Assembly: GCF_025118155.1 (NCBI RefSeq)
Contig: NW_026251390.1
Location: 558,001 to 622,000 of the forward strand
Source: Cokeromyces recurvatus
Taxonomy: Eukaryota; Mucoromycota; Mucoromycetes; Mucorales; Mucoraceae
Length of the DNA stretch: 64,000 bases
Reading direction: 5' to 3'
Position numbers and translations under genes: made by a program
The notes under the pieces: model-generated
What the model was told of the DNA's origin: nothing
Database searches by the model: none
What the model saw: only the letters and a program-made list of their open reading frames with translations
Shown here: piece after piece, positions 49,124 through 61,872 of the stretch
How the letters are laid out: every line of letters begins with the position of its first letter
Position numbering within the stretch: the stretch's first letter is position 1

Positions 49124-52100
49124 TTATATGTTTGCATTAACAAAAGTTTTCCAACTTTTAATTTCATCAGGAATAATCATTGTAGCCATTTGAGGTGTAT
49201 CTTTTCTATGACGTACACATGAATCAACAAATAATCTAGCGACTTTAGAATCATTTAATAAGGGAATACCAAAATCAACTGCTGCACGACGACAGACATA
49301 TCCCTCATCTAATTGATCTACTGCACGTGTCTTTGCAAGATGAACTACAAAATCAATATGGTTTTCCTTGAAGAGTTTATTTAATACTCGTTTATCTTCT
49401 GCACAAGAGGCTATCGGTAAACACACAACTGAAGATAGTTTAGCTTCCTTTTCTAAGAATTTTCTATCTTCTTCAGTAGGAACAAAGATGGCATGTCCTA
49501 ATTGATGATAAAATGTGGTTGCAATATGAATGTAATCTTCTTTATCTGTCACACTATCACCACCAATAAGAACACCTGTGCCTCGTTTAGGGATACGGAA
49601 GTTTTGTGTCGATTGAATCGCTGTCCAGAAGGCCTGATATTTATCCTTACCAAAGCATGCAACTTCACCTGTAGATGCCATTTCAACTCCTAAAAAGGGG
49701 TCTGCTCCTTGAAGTCGTGTCCATGAGAATTGTGGAACTTTAACTGCTTGATAGTCATATCGCTTCTCCATCAAGTCCACGGCCGTAGGGACTTGTTTCT
49801 GAACTAATGCACGTGTAGCAACGTCAATAAAGTTAATACCAAGTACCTTGGACACAAATGGAAATGATCGAGAGGCTCGTAAATTACATTCAATCACCTT
49901 CAGCACAGGTTCCTTACTACCCGCTTTATCTTGTTTAATGATTTGCATATTAAAGGGTCCTGTAATCTCAAAGGCCCTGGCTACCTTTTCTGCAATCTCT
50001 TTAAGAGACCTCATGGTCGTGGCCGTGAGATCACGAGGAGGTAAGACCAAACTGGCATCTCCAGAATGAACACCTGCATTTTCAACATGTTCAGAGACAG
50101 CATGAACAAGGACCTCTCCTTGACTAGCTACACAATCGACATCAATCTCTTGAGCATTTTGAATAAATTTTGTAATCACTACCGGATGAAGTGGGGATAC
50201 ATTCGTCGCATCCGTCAAGTTATGTTGAAGTTCATCTGGTGTATACGCAACATTCATGGCCGCTCCGGAGAGGACATAAGAGGGTCGAACAAGGACAGGG
50301 TAACCTACTTGCTCTGCAAACTCAAACGCTGCCTCCACACTACTTAATTCCTTCCATGCTGGTTGATCTACTCCTCCAATTTGGTCCAACTTTTTCGAAA
50401 ACTGGAAACGATCCTCTGCAGCATCAATCATGACCGGTGATGTCCCAAGGATATTCATGTTGTTTTCATGTAGCCTTAAAGCAATATTCTGAGGAAGTTG
50501 TCCACCTACGCTCACGACGACACCCTTAGCTCCCTCCATTTCTGCAATATCCATCACTCGTTCAAAGCTAAGTTCCTCAAAATACAAACGATCACATTCA
50601 TCAAAGTCCGTCGAGACTGTTTCAGGATTGTAATTGACCATGATCGTCTTCTCACCCAGTTGACGCAGAGCTCGTGTGCAGGAGACACCACACCAATCAA
50701 ATTCAACAGAGGACCCAATCCGATAGACACCTGAACCTAATACCATAATCCCCTTATCATCAAACGTAACATCATCTGTAGCCGCATTGTAAGTTGTATA
50801 GAGGTAATTCGTATAAGCAGGGAATTCAGCCGCAACCGTATCAATACGTTTCACATGAGGAATAATGCCATGTCCCTTACGAACCTCACGTACCGTCATT
50901 TCGTTTGTGTTGATCAGTTTAGCAATCTTCAAATCAGAGAACCCTGCCTTCTTTGCATCTTCAAGCAACTCTCTCGAGAGTCTCTCAATCGGCACATTCA
51001 CTTGTTCTGCAAGGCTCAAGTGGATTTTAGCAATCTTCTGTAGCTTATAGAGGAACCATTTATCGATATTCGTAAGCTTATTGAGATGATCTACTGTGTA
51101 TCTTTCTCGAATTCTTTTATCACTATTTAACATGACATGTCCAAGAGCAAATAAACGTTGATCAGTAGGGTTACGCAGGACATCATCGATATCGTGATCG
51201 TGATCGTGATCGTCAAAGAGGGCAGGAAGACGATCAAAACCTTGAAAGGCGGGGTCGACTTGACGAATTGCCTTTTGTAACGATTCTTCAAACGTACGGC
51301 CCACCGCCATCACTTCACCTACAGATTTCATAGCAGATCCAATATGGCGGTCAACGTACTGAAATTTAGAGAGATCCCAACGAGGGATCTTGGTGACGAT
51401 ATAATCAAGGGAGGGCTCAAAGCAAGCCGTGGTGTTTTTGGTAACAGCGTTTTGAAGACTAGGTAAGGTATGACCGAGAGCGACTTTGGCAGCAATGAAG
51501 GCAAGAGGGTAGCCTGTTGCCTTGGAGGCAAGTGCACTAGACCGACTCAAACGAGCATTGACCTCAATGACCTTGTATTCTAAGCTTTTGGGATTCAGAG
51601 CGTATTGAACGTTACATTCACCAACGACACCTAGATGACGAATAATTTTAATAGCAGCAGTACGAAGCATATGATACTCTTCATCACTCAATGTCTGAGA
51701 GGGGGCAACGACAATAGATTCACCTGTGTGGACACCCAGGGGATCAAAGTTTTCCATGTTACAGATGGTAATACAATTGTTGGCAGAATCACGCATCACT
51801 TCATATTCAACTTCCTTCCATCCCTTCATCGATCTCTCCACTAAAAGTTGAGGGACAAGAGAGAGTGACTTGGTAGCAAGTGATCGTAATTCAGCTTCAT
51901 TATCTGCAAATCCAGAACCAAGGCCACCTAATGCGTACGCGCAACGAACAATAACTGGATATCCAATTTCATTAGCTGCCTTTAATGCTTCTTCAACTGT
52001 TTCTACTGCAGTAGACTGAGCAACAGGAATATTAATTTCTAAAAAAAATTTAAGAATTAGACTCTAGCCTTTGTATATACATGTATTTATTTTATATTTA

Positions 52101-52738
52101 CCATTAAGAGCCTTAACAAACAAATCACGGTCTTCAGATGTAATCAAAGTTTGAATAGGAGTTCCAAGGACTTTAATGTTTAAACGTTTTAAAATTCCTG
52201 AACGATCCAATTCAATACCACAGTTTAAAGCTGTTTGACCACCAAAAGTAAGTAGAATACCATCAGGACGTTCTTTTTCTAATATTTTTGAAACATATTC
52301 ACATGTAACAGGTAAGAAATAAACTTGATCAGCAAGAGTATGAGATGTTTGAATGGTTGCGATATTAGGATTGACTAAAACAGTTTTAATACCAGATTCA
52401 CGTAAAGCTTTAATAGCTTGGGAACCTATTGTGGGGATTGGTGGAGGGGGGGTTAAAATTTTAGCTCCTTTCATATATATTTATGACTAGGGGAACTTAC
52501 CGGAATAATCAAATTCACCAGCTTGGCCAATACTTAGACCACCAGATCCAACAACAAGTACTTTCTTCACATTCACAAGAGGCACATGAGTGAGGATTTC
52601 TTCAGATACCCTTGCAGCAGCTCCTTTACGTGTAGAACTAGCTGGAGGTGCGGTAAGGTTAAAGTTATCTCCTTGAGTAGAGGATGCACGACGAGTATTA
52701 TTATTATTATTTGCCGTAGTTGTTGTAGTAGAGCTCAT
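49124..52738 (-). CDS. CPA2: carbamoyl-phosphate synthase (glutamine-hydrolysing), large chain
   Basis: Large catalytic subunit making carbamoyl phosphate from ammonia, bicarbonate and two ATP. Three exons (52738-52501, 52425-52102, 52038-49124) give 1158 residues, the size of a free-standing large chain. Two homologous ATP-grasp halves: the first starts [20 protein letters not shown], with GGQTALNCG; the second starts [30 protein letters not shown] and [11 protein letters not shown] mark the two ATP-binding parts. An MGS-like allosteric domain ends the protein. No glutaminase or aspartate transcarbamylase is fused, so this should be the arginine-pathway enzyme (yeast Cpa2 type) rather than the URA2 multi-enzyme. 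A small-subunit partner would be encoded elsewhere. The first 40 residues are Thr/Asn/Ser-rich and not an obvious mitochondrial presequence. [11 protein letters not shown] insertion near 51190 comes from a GATCGT repeat. Confidence 0.96.
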
Positions 52739-54909
52739 CGTTTACTTGATTAAAATATTATCGATATAAGTTTTATCAAATGCCAAAAGACCAGAAGTAA
52801 TTAAATAAAAAGCAATATTCATATAAATATTACTAAAAGATAAAAAAAAAACAAAAACAAAAAACAAAAAGGGGATTACCAAAATATATTACCCCGCTTT
52901 TTTAATGGATTATAAAAGTGACGATCATTTTCTAGTGAGTCATTTTTGGTCTGTTTGTATACAGTCTAAATTATTTGACTGAAGAAAAAAAAATTTTTTT
53001 TAAAGCTTTAATGTATACAGGCCTAATATATCATTTTGTTGTAAACTCGAAAGAATTTTTTCTAAAAAAAAAAAAATAAATAAAAATAAAATATAAATAT
53101 AAAAAGTAGTATTATTGCATATAAATTATATCTATTGAAAGCCCAAAATATCATTATTTTGTAGGTTTCGGATATAGTAGAAAAAACGTCTTTTAAGGGA
53201 AAGACTCTACACAAATTTTTTTTTCTCTAGCTTAATCCGATAGTTCTTTAGAACGATATAATATTTTATTATCAAGCACGGGTGTTGATAAAATCAAATT
53301 TACTAGTAATAATATGAAGGAGTTACAAGCGAAACCTATTTTATTTACGAGTAGGAAAAAAAAAAAAAAAAAAAAAGTAAACCAATTTCGATGAAAAAAT
53401 TTATGTATATTTCTTAAAGAAACACACTCTTCGAGTAAATTCTTGACTGGATTATTTGCATCAGTTTTTTAAAACTTCCTACTAAACTCAAAGAAGCCAT
53501 TCACGATTGAACTACCTTTGGAGCTCATTGAGTTCCTACAGCCAAAGTATAACTATAACCAAGATAATAAATAAGTCATTTATTTAGAACTAATTGGTTA
53601 TATTTGTAACAACGTGGTTCCTTATTAAAAAAAAAGCCATGAAATTAATGGTTTTATCATCACGGAGCTGTAAATAATAAGGTCCTATTTTTATACGAGA
53701 AAAGTGCCATGTGTAATAATATTTATTTTGTTTTTATTGCAAATTAAGAACATAAGAGAATAACCGGTGTTTTTTTTTCTTAAAAAAAAAAAAAAAAGCT
53801 AAAAGCTTCAGAAATAATAAGTTAAAAGACTGTGATTTGTGATAAAAATACAAGCGGAGACAGACAGGTTGTAAACATTCTATTTACCAGGAAAGAAAAT
53901 GCAACAATAAATGAGTCAATGTTTTATATATATATGTATATAAATAAATAAATAAATAAATATATTTATCTGTATATGTGTATACGTATGCATGTATGTA
54001 TGTATTATAATAATAAGAACCTATTATCTTTAGAAGAAGTATAAATATCTTTACGGAGTATAAAACGGTTTATTTCAACGTAGCTGTATGCCCTCTTTTT
54101 TTTTTGTGAGTTGTACAAAATGACAATCATTCGGCAATATAGGCGTGCGTATTTTGATTAGCTAAAATCTCGAAAAAAGATAGCATCAGGTACAATCATA
54201 TAAAAATGCAGAATCAGTATTTCTTTTTTTTTCTCTAATAAGCTTGGTTCTTACACAATCTGAATAAGAAAATACATACTTGCTCAAACTTAAAAGAACA
54301 AGAATTTTATTTGTATTTTTGAAGGAAATAATTCCTCCTTCCCCATTAATATACATGTTTATTCATATTTGACAGTGTCTTGCAGAAAAAAAAGGGAAAT
54401 TTTTCTGAAAATGCCTATTATGAAACATGATAATATATGATATTTTATTATTATTATTACTATCCATGTGTTACAGCTATACATTAGGAAAGAAAAAAAA
54501 GATACATCTTTATTTTTGTTTGACTATAGTTTTCAAATAAATTCGTGCATACACAGCATCAATACTATATGTCACATTTTCATCATAAATGGAACAATAA
54601 AGTGTCTAAAAAAAGTAATTTGATAAGCGTGAATATATGATACTTTTCAGCCTCAAACACGTTATAATACACACGTAACATCAGGGAGGAGATTTATGTG
54701 TAACAATCCTACACTATTATTGTTCTCTCCTATTTCATTTCATTTCACTTCATTTCTTTCTTTCTTTCTTTCTTTCTTTCTTTTCTTTTTCTTTTTCCCT
54801 TTCCTTTTCCTTTTCCTTTTCTTTTTCTTTTTTTTTTGTTTTTTATTCTTATAAATATATGCCGCACTTAAAAGTGTGTGCTATACAAATATATATTTCT
54901 TAAAAAAAA
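52739..54909. other. 2.2-kb divergent promoter region (CPSase / formin)
   Basis: AT-rich, with A-runs (53356-53376, 53784-53797) and TAAA and TGTA repeats (53940-54005). A pyrimidine (TTTC)n then (TTTTCC)n block lies at 54745-54830, before the formin start. No gene can be supported. A 34-codon frame near 53480-53570 is probably chance. Confidence 0.5.
54745..54836. repeat. polypyrimidine (TTTC)n/(CTTTTC)n tract upstream of formin
   Basis: About 90 bp of C and T only, with TTTC units grading to CTTTTC units, 75-165 bp before the formin ATG. It has a strong purine/pyrimidine strand bias, which could adopt H-DNA and act as the core promoter. Confidence 0.85.
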
Positions 54910-57900
54910 ATGGATTTTCTATCAAATATCGGTAACAAGCGCAATACCAGAAAAACAAATAGTAGTAGACGACCCAATGCAAGAAAGGCTTCTATATCTT
55001 CAGTCTCGAATAATTCAATAGCCAATTCTAATAATATCAGTAAATCCATATTGAAAAAAGAAAAGCCAAATAAATCTGAACATACACCTCAACAATGTGT
55101 TTCAGGTACAAATAATAAATAAATAGCTCATGTTTTAATAAGGAAAAAAAAAAGCAAAAACAAAAATTAAAATTTGTAGATTCATTAGCAGGTACTAATT
55201 TAGATTCAAATGCAAACAATTTATGGATCAGTACAGACTTTTGTCTTTCAAATACAGAAGAAGAGGAAGATTTATTCACTGAAGTCGCAGTAAGTTTATA
55301 TTATATTATATATTCATTTTTTTTTTCAGCAATAAATAATAATACATATTTGTATATAAAAGAAACAATTAGATTTAAGTGCAGAACAATTAGCTAGTCT
55401 TTCAAATAAATCTCCACCTATTTCTATTATTCCAAAAAAAACTAGTAACGCAAAATTATTAAAAATGTCAGGATCAGCGAAAAAGGTAGCTCCACCAAAT
55501 TATATCAAAATATTATGTAAACAAAAGAAAAAAGGTATCACATACGAATTAATTCTGGAATTATCATACTATATTCGAACTTCAGACAGGTACAGTTATT
55601 TATTAACAAAATTATATATATAAAAAAAAAGGTCATATTCATATTGTTTCTTTATAGTTGGCTAGAAAGATTTATTGAAGATGGCGGTATGCTGATTATT
55701 GCAAAAGAATTGGGAGTGATTCAGAAAAAAGAAAAGAGGTTTGGAAGCTATTTATTAAATGATATTTATAAATATATGAACAAGTGTTAAAAAAAAATTG
55801 CATTTTATAGAATACAAACAGATTATAAAATAGAATTAGAAATATTGAAATGTTTGAATACATTAATGAACAAAAAGGTTTTTTTTTCAATAATGTGTAC
55901 ATTTGTTTATCATCTAACCTTATAATCTCCTACCCCTTCTTTTTTCTCTTTAGTCTGGTCTTCAAGAAGCTTTTAAGCATTCTCGTATTATTGATAACAT
56001 TTGCATATCTCTTTTATCGCCTTATATACCTGCAAGAACACAAGCATGTGAATCACTAACTGCTTTTTGCTTTTTACCAAATGGACGTTCTATGGTTTTA
56101 CATGGAATGGAATTGTTGAAACAATTTGGATCTAATAATAGTCGATTTGATGCATGGATGCGTGCACTTGAAAAGACATTGGATGGAAGAGGGAAGATGG
56201 GTTCAGCAGTAGGCGCAAGTAATGATTTAAAATTAACAGGAATGGTTGGTGCAGGAGATTCTCAAATAACTCAATATATGGTACAGTACTCTTTCTTGAC
56301 ACGTACATATTCATTTATTTATTCGTGGCTTGTTTATAGTTTATTAGCGTATTATTTATCAACACATTAATACGATCTGATATTGTTGAAAATAGAAGGG
56401 AAAGAATTATGTTGAGTTTAGAATTAGAACAAGCTGGTATTAATGATGTGTTTACTAAAATGGAATTATTAAATCATGAACATATCAGTTTGGCGATTCA
56501 AAAATTTCGAGATGATGTTGAAATGGATACAATGCAAGAAGATATAGAAATGTACCGTGATTTAGACACTGTAAATGTCTTCCAGATGCTTTTAGCAATT
56601 ACTCAAAATACATCATCTTATCAAAATTTGCATAATACTCTTTGTTATATGTTGAAGATACAGGACAATACTGAAAAAAGGTAACCTAGAATCATTGCTT
56701 GCATATTATATATATATATATATATATATAAACTGAATGAATAATGTAGCAATCAACAATTTCAACGTATTGAAACATTAGTTCAACAAGTAGCTATGGA
56801 TCAGAATAACTGTTATCCTGAAGATTTTACACATGCTTCTGAAACTAAAGTTCAAAAACTGATTCCCAGGTTTTCACAAGTAGATGAAGATCTTGCTTTA
56901 AAGAAAAAAAATTACTTAGGTATACATACATATTTAAATTCGTGAATTTATGCGTTATTTATATACTAATCATATACGTATTAAGATGGATCTGAAGATG
57001 TAATAGGACCATTAGAAGCAAAAATCGAATGTCTTGAAAAAGATCTCAGCTTAGCCAAGCAAACAAATGCAATGCTTAAAATTCTTTTTAAAAGTACAGA
57101 AGAACGTTATAAATCTGAGTTGTTAGATACAGAAACAAAGATGCGTAAATTACATGATTCTGTACGTAACCTTAAAGAATATGGTAACCCATCACCGAAA
57201 AGACGTAGTCTCCGAAATCAACAACAGCAACAACAGCAACAACAAGCACATCAATTGCAAAATTTACGAAAAACTACGACTACGACTACGTCTACTACTA
57301 CTACTACTACTACTACTAAATCAAAAGCAAATGAGACTTCATTACGTAATTCATTCAATTCCTCTCCTCCTGCTCCCCCTCCCGAAAAACCCTCCATTAC
57401 CGTCACTTCTTTACCTAAAATACAAAAAGAATTGACCCAGACATCTCAACAACAACAACAAACTGGCGCTGGATTTTCTGAAACTATAAAGCAGTCACTT
57501 CGATCTAAACTTGGAAGCTTTGTTAGAAGAACTAGTAATGAACCTTTAACGAAAAATAACAAATCGCGTGGAAATTCGACTGGTTCAGTTGCAAGCTCAT
57601 CATGTAAGAAATCTATGACAAAATCATCTAGTATAGGCAGTAGTCGTAAAAGTTCATCCAACACTAGTATATCTTTATCGGGAGAAAGCTTACATAGCTT
57701 AAAACTTCCGTCTGATCATGATATTGTTCGCTCCCTGACATCGAGTACGATAGGTAGTCAAAAGTCTAAAATGTCATTGAATGATGAAGCTTCGAAATCA
57801 GAGGAAAAGGAAGAGACGAACCAGGTAGAGACGAACCAGGTAGAGGAAAAACAGGTAGAGGAGATTAATAAATTAGTCTCTGAACTATCTTCTTCATCAG

Positions 57901-60613
57901 TATGTACTGTTTTAGTTGTTGAAGAGCAAGCGATATCTCCCACTTTCGATCATCTTAAGGAGCCTATAGTATTAGAAGAAGTAAATTCATTAGTGCCGCC
58001 ACCACCATCGCCGCCATCGTCTCCTTCACCTCCTTCATCACCATCACCTCCACCGCCCCCACCGCCACCACCACCACCTCCTCCACCACCTCCACCACCT
58101 CCACCGCCACCACCTTCTACACAGATGGATGATATGACAAAAAATTACACTACACTTCCACCTCCACCACCTAATACAATTGCTTCGAATACGCCCATTT
58201 CTTCACCACCATTACCACCTACCTTTCTTGCAGTTACAGGAAGAAAACCTAGTGCATTTCATGCAAAACAGAAATTAAAATTTGTAGAATGGGAAAAGAT
58301 GAACTTTATGAATATCCAACAGACAATTTGGGATGAATTCGAAAAAGATATCGAACTATCATTACACAATCAGATTGAATCAGTTGATTCACTTATGGAA
58401 TACCAATTAGCAAAAGCAGGCGTATTTGATGATGTTGAACTTACATTTGCGCAAAAACCACCTGTTGAATTGAAAACAAAACAGCAAAAACAAGAAACTT
58501 TGATTTTGAATAGCAAGAAAGCATATAATTTGAGTAATGAAAGGAAAAAAAAAAAAAGGAGTATTTAATACTAAAAATAATATATGTGTATATGTATTTA
58601 CATATTTAGATATTTTTATCAAGAATATGACCAAAAAAATCCCATTTGATGAAATTCGATATCATTTTCTACAGTTAGATCCTTATTTTCTAGACGAGCA
58701 AATTATTTTAAATCTTTTAAAATACTTACCTTCTGAAGATGAAATCAAAAAGCTTAATGACTATAAGAACGCACCCATGGAAGTTATAGAAGCATTAGGT
58801 ATTCCCGAAAAATTTTGCTTACAGGTTCGTTCTAATATTAACAATAACGTTTTTTATATATATCTAGTAAATACTTAACTTTTTTTTTTTTTTGGATAGA
58901 TGATAAAAATTGAAAGATTACAAAAAAGATTGGAATGTATGTTATTTAAATCCACATTCTGGGAAAGATATACTCTTCTGCATAAGGTATAATTCTATAA
59001 AAAAAAATAGTACTATTTTAATTTATTAATTACTTGTTATTATTAGCAAATGACTTCTGTATATAATGCATCATTAGCATTAAAGGATGCTAAAAGCTTT
59101 AAGGAGCTTTTACATGTAAGAAACTTATGTTTATTATTAATTATTGTAAAACTAATATATGCTATTTTAGTTGGTATTATTACTTGGAAATTTCTTAAAT
59201 GGTAATACGTATCGAGGAGGCGCTTTTGGTATCAAGATTGCTAGTATTAATAAGGTATAATTAGCAATAACTAAATTTTTATTTTATTTTTTTTCTAACA
59301 CTATATACATAATCTCTCTCTTCCTCCCACAATTTACTTGAACATATATAAATTAGTTGATTGACACAAAAGGAACAACCAAATCAACCACTCTTCTTCA
59401 TTTCCTAGTTGATGCAGTTGAAAAGCATTTTCCAAATATCCTATTATTCCTAGAAGAGTTGGACGAATGTGGTTTAGCCTCAAAAGGTAAAGTAGTGAAA
59501 ATATATATATATACATTGATGGTTAACTGAAGTTGCCCTCTACCAAAAAGAAAGAAAAAAAAACTAACTAACTAAATGTAATGAAAAGTTTCTCGAACAG
59601 AGATGGTCTTAGAATTTCAAAATATTGAAACAGAATTAAGAAAACTTGAAGCAGAATTGAGAGATTTCTATCCTTTAAGGGAAGAAGAAGATGAAGGGAT
59701 AGTTGAATTAGACAAGTTTTCCAAGACTATGCATCAATTTTATAAAGAGGCCTCAACTGAATTTAAGCGTATTTGTATGCTTTCAAGTAAAATGGAAGAA
59801 TCTTATGAACAAGCTGTACGATTTTATGGTGAAGATCCTAAGAAGGTACCGCCTGATGAGTTCTTTGGTATTTTCAAAGAGTTTACTGATAGTTGGGAAA
59901 AATGTTCTGCCGATTCAAAAGAATATAGAATGAAGCAGGATCGTTTAGCAAAACAAAAGAAACGGGAACAGGAGAGAAGAAAGCGAACGAATAGCAATGC
60001 CAGTTCATTAAAAGCAAATAATATAGATGGCGAAGATGATAAGGCTATTTTACATAGTTTACTTGATAAATTGAAAAAGGATACATTAGATGTTAAATCT
60101 AGAAGACGAAGTGATCGGCAAAGGGCTCGACAGCGCTCTACTAGTGTTAATACATCTCTTTATTCACAAGTTAATATAGATTCAATTTATTTTAGAGCTC
60201 ACAAGATGCTACGAAATATACAAGGTGAAAATAATTCAAATTTAGTATTAGATTCTGGTAATCTACATACAGATGCATTTCATCACGATAAAAGACCCAT
60301 GAGTACCTCTGTTGTAATGAATCCTATCTTTTTTGATACAGCAGATGTTACTGAAAGCCCAATGACAGCAACAGCCATTTCCTTTTTAAATGCCTCTACC
60401 CCGTTTCCAGAGATTACAAAGACATCTACATTTGGTAATAAACGATATAGTAGACCATTATCTGCTATTATTCCAATGACAAGTATCTCGTCCCAATCGC
60501 AATCAAACAGTTTGATAACACCTCCAAGACATGTTCGAGTTAGAAAAACAAGTACACGGCCCATATTTGATCATACATTAAGAGTCAAAGCTAGAAGGAT
60601 GAGTACTAGATAA
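54910..60613 (+). CDS. formin (diaphanous-related type)
   Basis: Actin nucleator for cables, polarity and septation. About 15 short-intron exons; I estimate roughly 1.55 thousand residues. Order: basic Ser/Asn N-terminus (MDFLSNIGNKRNTRKTNSS); GTPase-binding/FH3 armadillo region (about 55400-56680, with LTAFCFLPNGRSMVLHGMEL and RRERIMLSLELEQAGINDVF); coiled coil (56985-57170); a low-complexity linker with Gln and Thr runs; FH1 with long proline runs for profilin (57997-58115, again near 58160); and FH2 (KLKFVEWEKMNF; YHFLQLDPYFLDEQIILNLL; LLLGNFLNGNTYRGGAFGIK, with the Gly-Asn-x-x-Asn core; LIDTKGTTKSTTLLHFLVD). The C-terminus has RRRSDRQRARQR and a basic end that may serve as an autoregulatory tail. 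The splice before NIFIKNMTKKIPFDEI (donor about 58531, acceptor about 58608) restores a typical FH2. Which fungal formin (Bni1 or For3 type) it is cannot be settled. Confidence 0.94.
57997..58115 (+). repeat. FH1 polyproline-coding (CCA/CCT/CCG/CCC)n
   Basis: Triplet tract coding a proline run of about 22 preceded by P-S-P-P repeats. Four proline codons are mixed, so selection on protein rather than simple slippage keeps it. It is the only strongly GC-rich stretch of the formin gene. Confidence 0.9.
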
Positions 60614-60941
60614 ATTATTATTCATAATATATAAGCAAATACATATATCAGCATATACAATTACACTTCCTTGTATCATTAATTTAAGTCTTTTATCATT
60701 TATATATAAATAAATATTCCCCACCTCTCTCTTTTTTTTTTAAAAAAAAAACGCCTCATCATTTTTAGCTATTTCAAGTCATTTATTAAGAATTAAATAT
60801 TTCGAAGAAAAAAAAAAAAAAGCCTTACAAAATAATAATGGAATCATTGAATGTATGTTTTATATAATGAATGGAAGGTTTTATATACTTTAAAAAGCAT
60901 ATGTCAAGCTTATTTTTTTTTTTTTTTACTCGATCACCATT
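60614..60941. other. convergent spacer formin / small secreted protein
   Basis: AT-rich, with A and T runs at 60731-60750, 60809-60821 and 60912-60928. No further gene is seen. Confidence 0.5.
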
Positions 60942-61147
60942 TTACCATAAGAAGGATGCAGCAATAGCACAAATGGAAGCAAGAAGTTGCACCGATAATC
61001 CAGAATTCAAAGAAAAACCAGCACTAGTAGATGTTGTAGTAGCAGCAGCAGTTGGTGAGGTATTACTGGCAGTTGCAGCTACAGAAGATGCCTTACTTTG
61101 AAGTGAAGCAATAGGATCAGCTATAAATATATAAGAATGAATTAGTA

Positions 61148-61181
<34 letters not shown>

Positions 61182-61278
61182 GCCTTATTTTCTACATACC
61201 TGTTGTGGTTTCTTGAGCGCTAACTATAGCAATGATACAAGCAAGAGCAATGAAAGTGAGAAAAGTCTTTGAATTCAT
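60942..61278 (-). CDS. small secreted, probably GPI-anchored cell-surface protein
   Basis: Two exons (61278-61200, 61120-60942) give 85 residues. MNSKTFLTFIALACIIAIVSA is a clear signal peptide with an SA-QE cleavage site. A short Ser/Thr/Ala-rich segment follows (SSVAATASNTSPTAAATTTS), suited to O-glycosylation. The C-terminus is hydrophobic (SVQLLASICAIAASFLW) and ends without a charged tail, as in GPI-anchor signals. The likely attachment site is near GFSLNSG. No enzymatic domain is present, so it resembles tiny wall or membrane-surface proteins of fungi. The intron (61121-61199) contains a long T-run on the plus strand. It was found by joining short frames and is supported by the exact phase and complete topology. 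Confidence 0.8.
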
Positions 61279-61872
61279 TTTCTTTTATTGTTTTATAGAC
61301 TACTAAAAAAAAGTGATATTATAATTTAATCTTTTTTTTCTTTTTTGTTGACCATTTTATACCAAAAAAAAAGTGGTAGTAGTAAGTAGTCGTATTAACA
61401 TTCATATTATACCATCAGTATGATATCATTGAATCCAATAGGAAAAAAAAAAAAAGGTTTCGGAGTTATAATAATTTGACCGAACCACACCACATGAAAT
61501 AAAATGAGCAAATGTTGATTGTTTTATATTTGCAAATAAGGTTTATTCTATAATGTGGATTTACTGTGCTGGCTATTTTAAGCTTTATTCATTTTACTGT
61601 GGGTAATAAATTGAGTTACATCTGTTTATATGACAGTCATTTACTGACCGAAATATATCATAGATAGAAAAAAAAAATTAAGTCATACTATTTTAAGCAG
61701 TATAAAACAAGTATTTGTAGTAATGTGATTATGCAGCTACATAATAAGGCTTAAGCCCAATATGTATATTGATTACCTCTTATTAAGATTTGAAAAGATA
61801 CATAACAAGAAAAATAGTTAGATGTAAAAAAAAAAAAAAAAAAAAAAAAAGTGTACATGTATTTTTTTTTTT
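61279..61872. other. intergenic region
   Basis: Promoter of the small surface protein and 3' region of the subtilase, AT-rich, with an A24-type run at 61827-61850. No gene is seen. Confidence 0.5.

Noticed and set aside
49502..51844. Plus-strand frames opposite the carbamoyl-phosphate synthase gene
   Set aside because: The minus strand encodes a fully conserved enzyme over the same bases; the plus frames have no family.
53480..53570. 34-codon frame with LPLELIEFLQP, faintly F-box-like
   Set aside because: No start codon or adjoining exon; a single short match in AT-rich spacer is likely chance.
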